A stretch of 39,097 nt of DNA from NCBI GenBank assembly GCA_028699155.1, contig JAQVVD010000013.1, positions 1 through 39,097 on the forward strand. The letters are read 5' to 3'. This DNA is from Candidatus Peribacteraceae bacterium. GTDB lineage: Bacteria; Patescibacteriota; Gracilibacteria; Peribacterales; Peribacteraceae. Below are positions 39,043-39,097 of the stretch, in pieces (position 1 is the first letter of the stretch; every line of letters starts with the position of its first letter). The notes below the pieces were generated by a model, which worked only from the letters and a program-made list of their open reading frames with translations, ran no database searches and had not been told where the DNA came from. Made by a program: the position numbers and the translations under genes.

Positions 39043-39096
39043 TCCGTCTTTGTCAGCCGCGGCTGACTGCGCCGAGATGGCAATTTCATCTATTTG
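39037..39096 (+). repeat. 60-bp palindromic element, copy 2, fused to the tRNA-Glu 3' end
   Basis: 57 of 60 positions match copy 1 (19603-19662) in inverted orientation. The outer arms TGCCATC (39038-39044) and GATGGCA (39076-39082) and the inner TCAGCCGCGGCTGA form a two-stem palindrome. It begins within the tRNA's CCA end and runs to the window edge. Confidence 0.85.
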
Positions 39097-39097
39097 A

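Overview
The window is a gene-dense bacterial chromosome segment using the standard code (ATG/GTG/TTG starts, no in-frame TGA). The protein families are bacterial: PNPase, uS15, PcrA, AroB, prephenate dehydratase, KsgA, ComEC, UvrC, bL25 and HPF. Many proteins are short or divergent relatives of their families. An S-layer-homology protein, single-copy housekeeping genes and a compact layout fit a Candidate Phyla Radiation lineage such as Peregrinibacteria/Peribacteria. That placement is an inference; no 16S rRNA gene is present.

Layout: (1) 1-3,638: a 5'-truncated unknown gene meets a reverse rpsO/TrpR-like/pnp unit. (2) 3,837-7,304: rmuC-like and pcrA. (3) 7,301-13,176: an aromatic amino acid locus. 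Two back-to-back sigma70-type promoters at 11,660-11,741 each drive a short Phe-rich leader peptide followed by an intrinsic terminator. To the left lie an unknown 106-aa gene, prephenate dehydratase, aroB and an SLH protein. To the right lie a chorismate-mutase-like gene, overlapping rsmA, then comEC. (4) 14,813-19,472: a FAM173-type methyltransferase, a queuosine-precursor transporter, a membrane-anchored protein made of 45 gapless 12-residue repeats, a cyclophilin lipoprotein and a small phage-type protein. (5) About 19,550-27,632: an island that is visibly more AT-rich than its surroundings and is bounded by tRNA-Glu-derived sequence. It carries an M20 hydrolase, a GNAT, a radical SAM/SPASM enzyme, an arginyl-tRNA synthetase, a NodU/CmcH-type carbamoyltransferase and unknown genes, a combination resembling a small biosynthetic cluster. 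(6) 27,782-33,410: a PH-like membrane protein, UvrC with a GNAT domain inserted in its nuclease half, a glycosyltransferase, bL25 and a DUF3048 lipoprotein-like gene. (7) 33,538-37,804 (reverse): hpf, a 7TM membrane protein and a large ATP-grasp/retropepsin-like/DUF1704 fusion, coupled by overlapping stop-start codons. (8) 37,987-39,097: a 30-aa Cys/Gly-rich peptide gene, a small membrane protein, and a rearranged tRNA-Glu locus with a fragmented tRNA copy, an intact tRNA-Glu(TTC) and a 60-bp palindromic repeat whose inverted copy sits at the island's left edge.

The strongest candidate for a new system is the pair of divergent phenylalanine attenuators. The two leader peptides share the pattern F-[IV]-F-G-[ST]-F. 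Each has a terminator, and in each the sequence at or just before the leader stop codon is complementary to the terminator's 5' arm, as required for ribosome-stalling attenuation. Several promoters here lie only 7-11 nt from the start codon, so leaderless mRNAs appear common.
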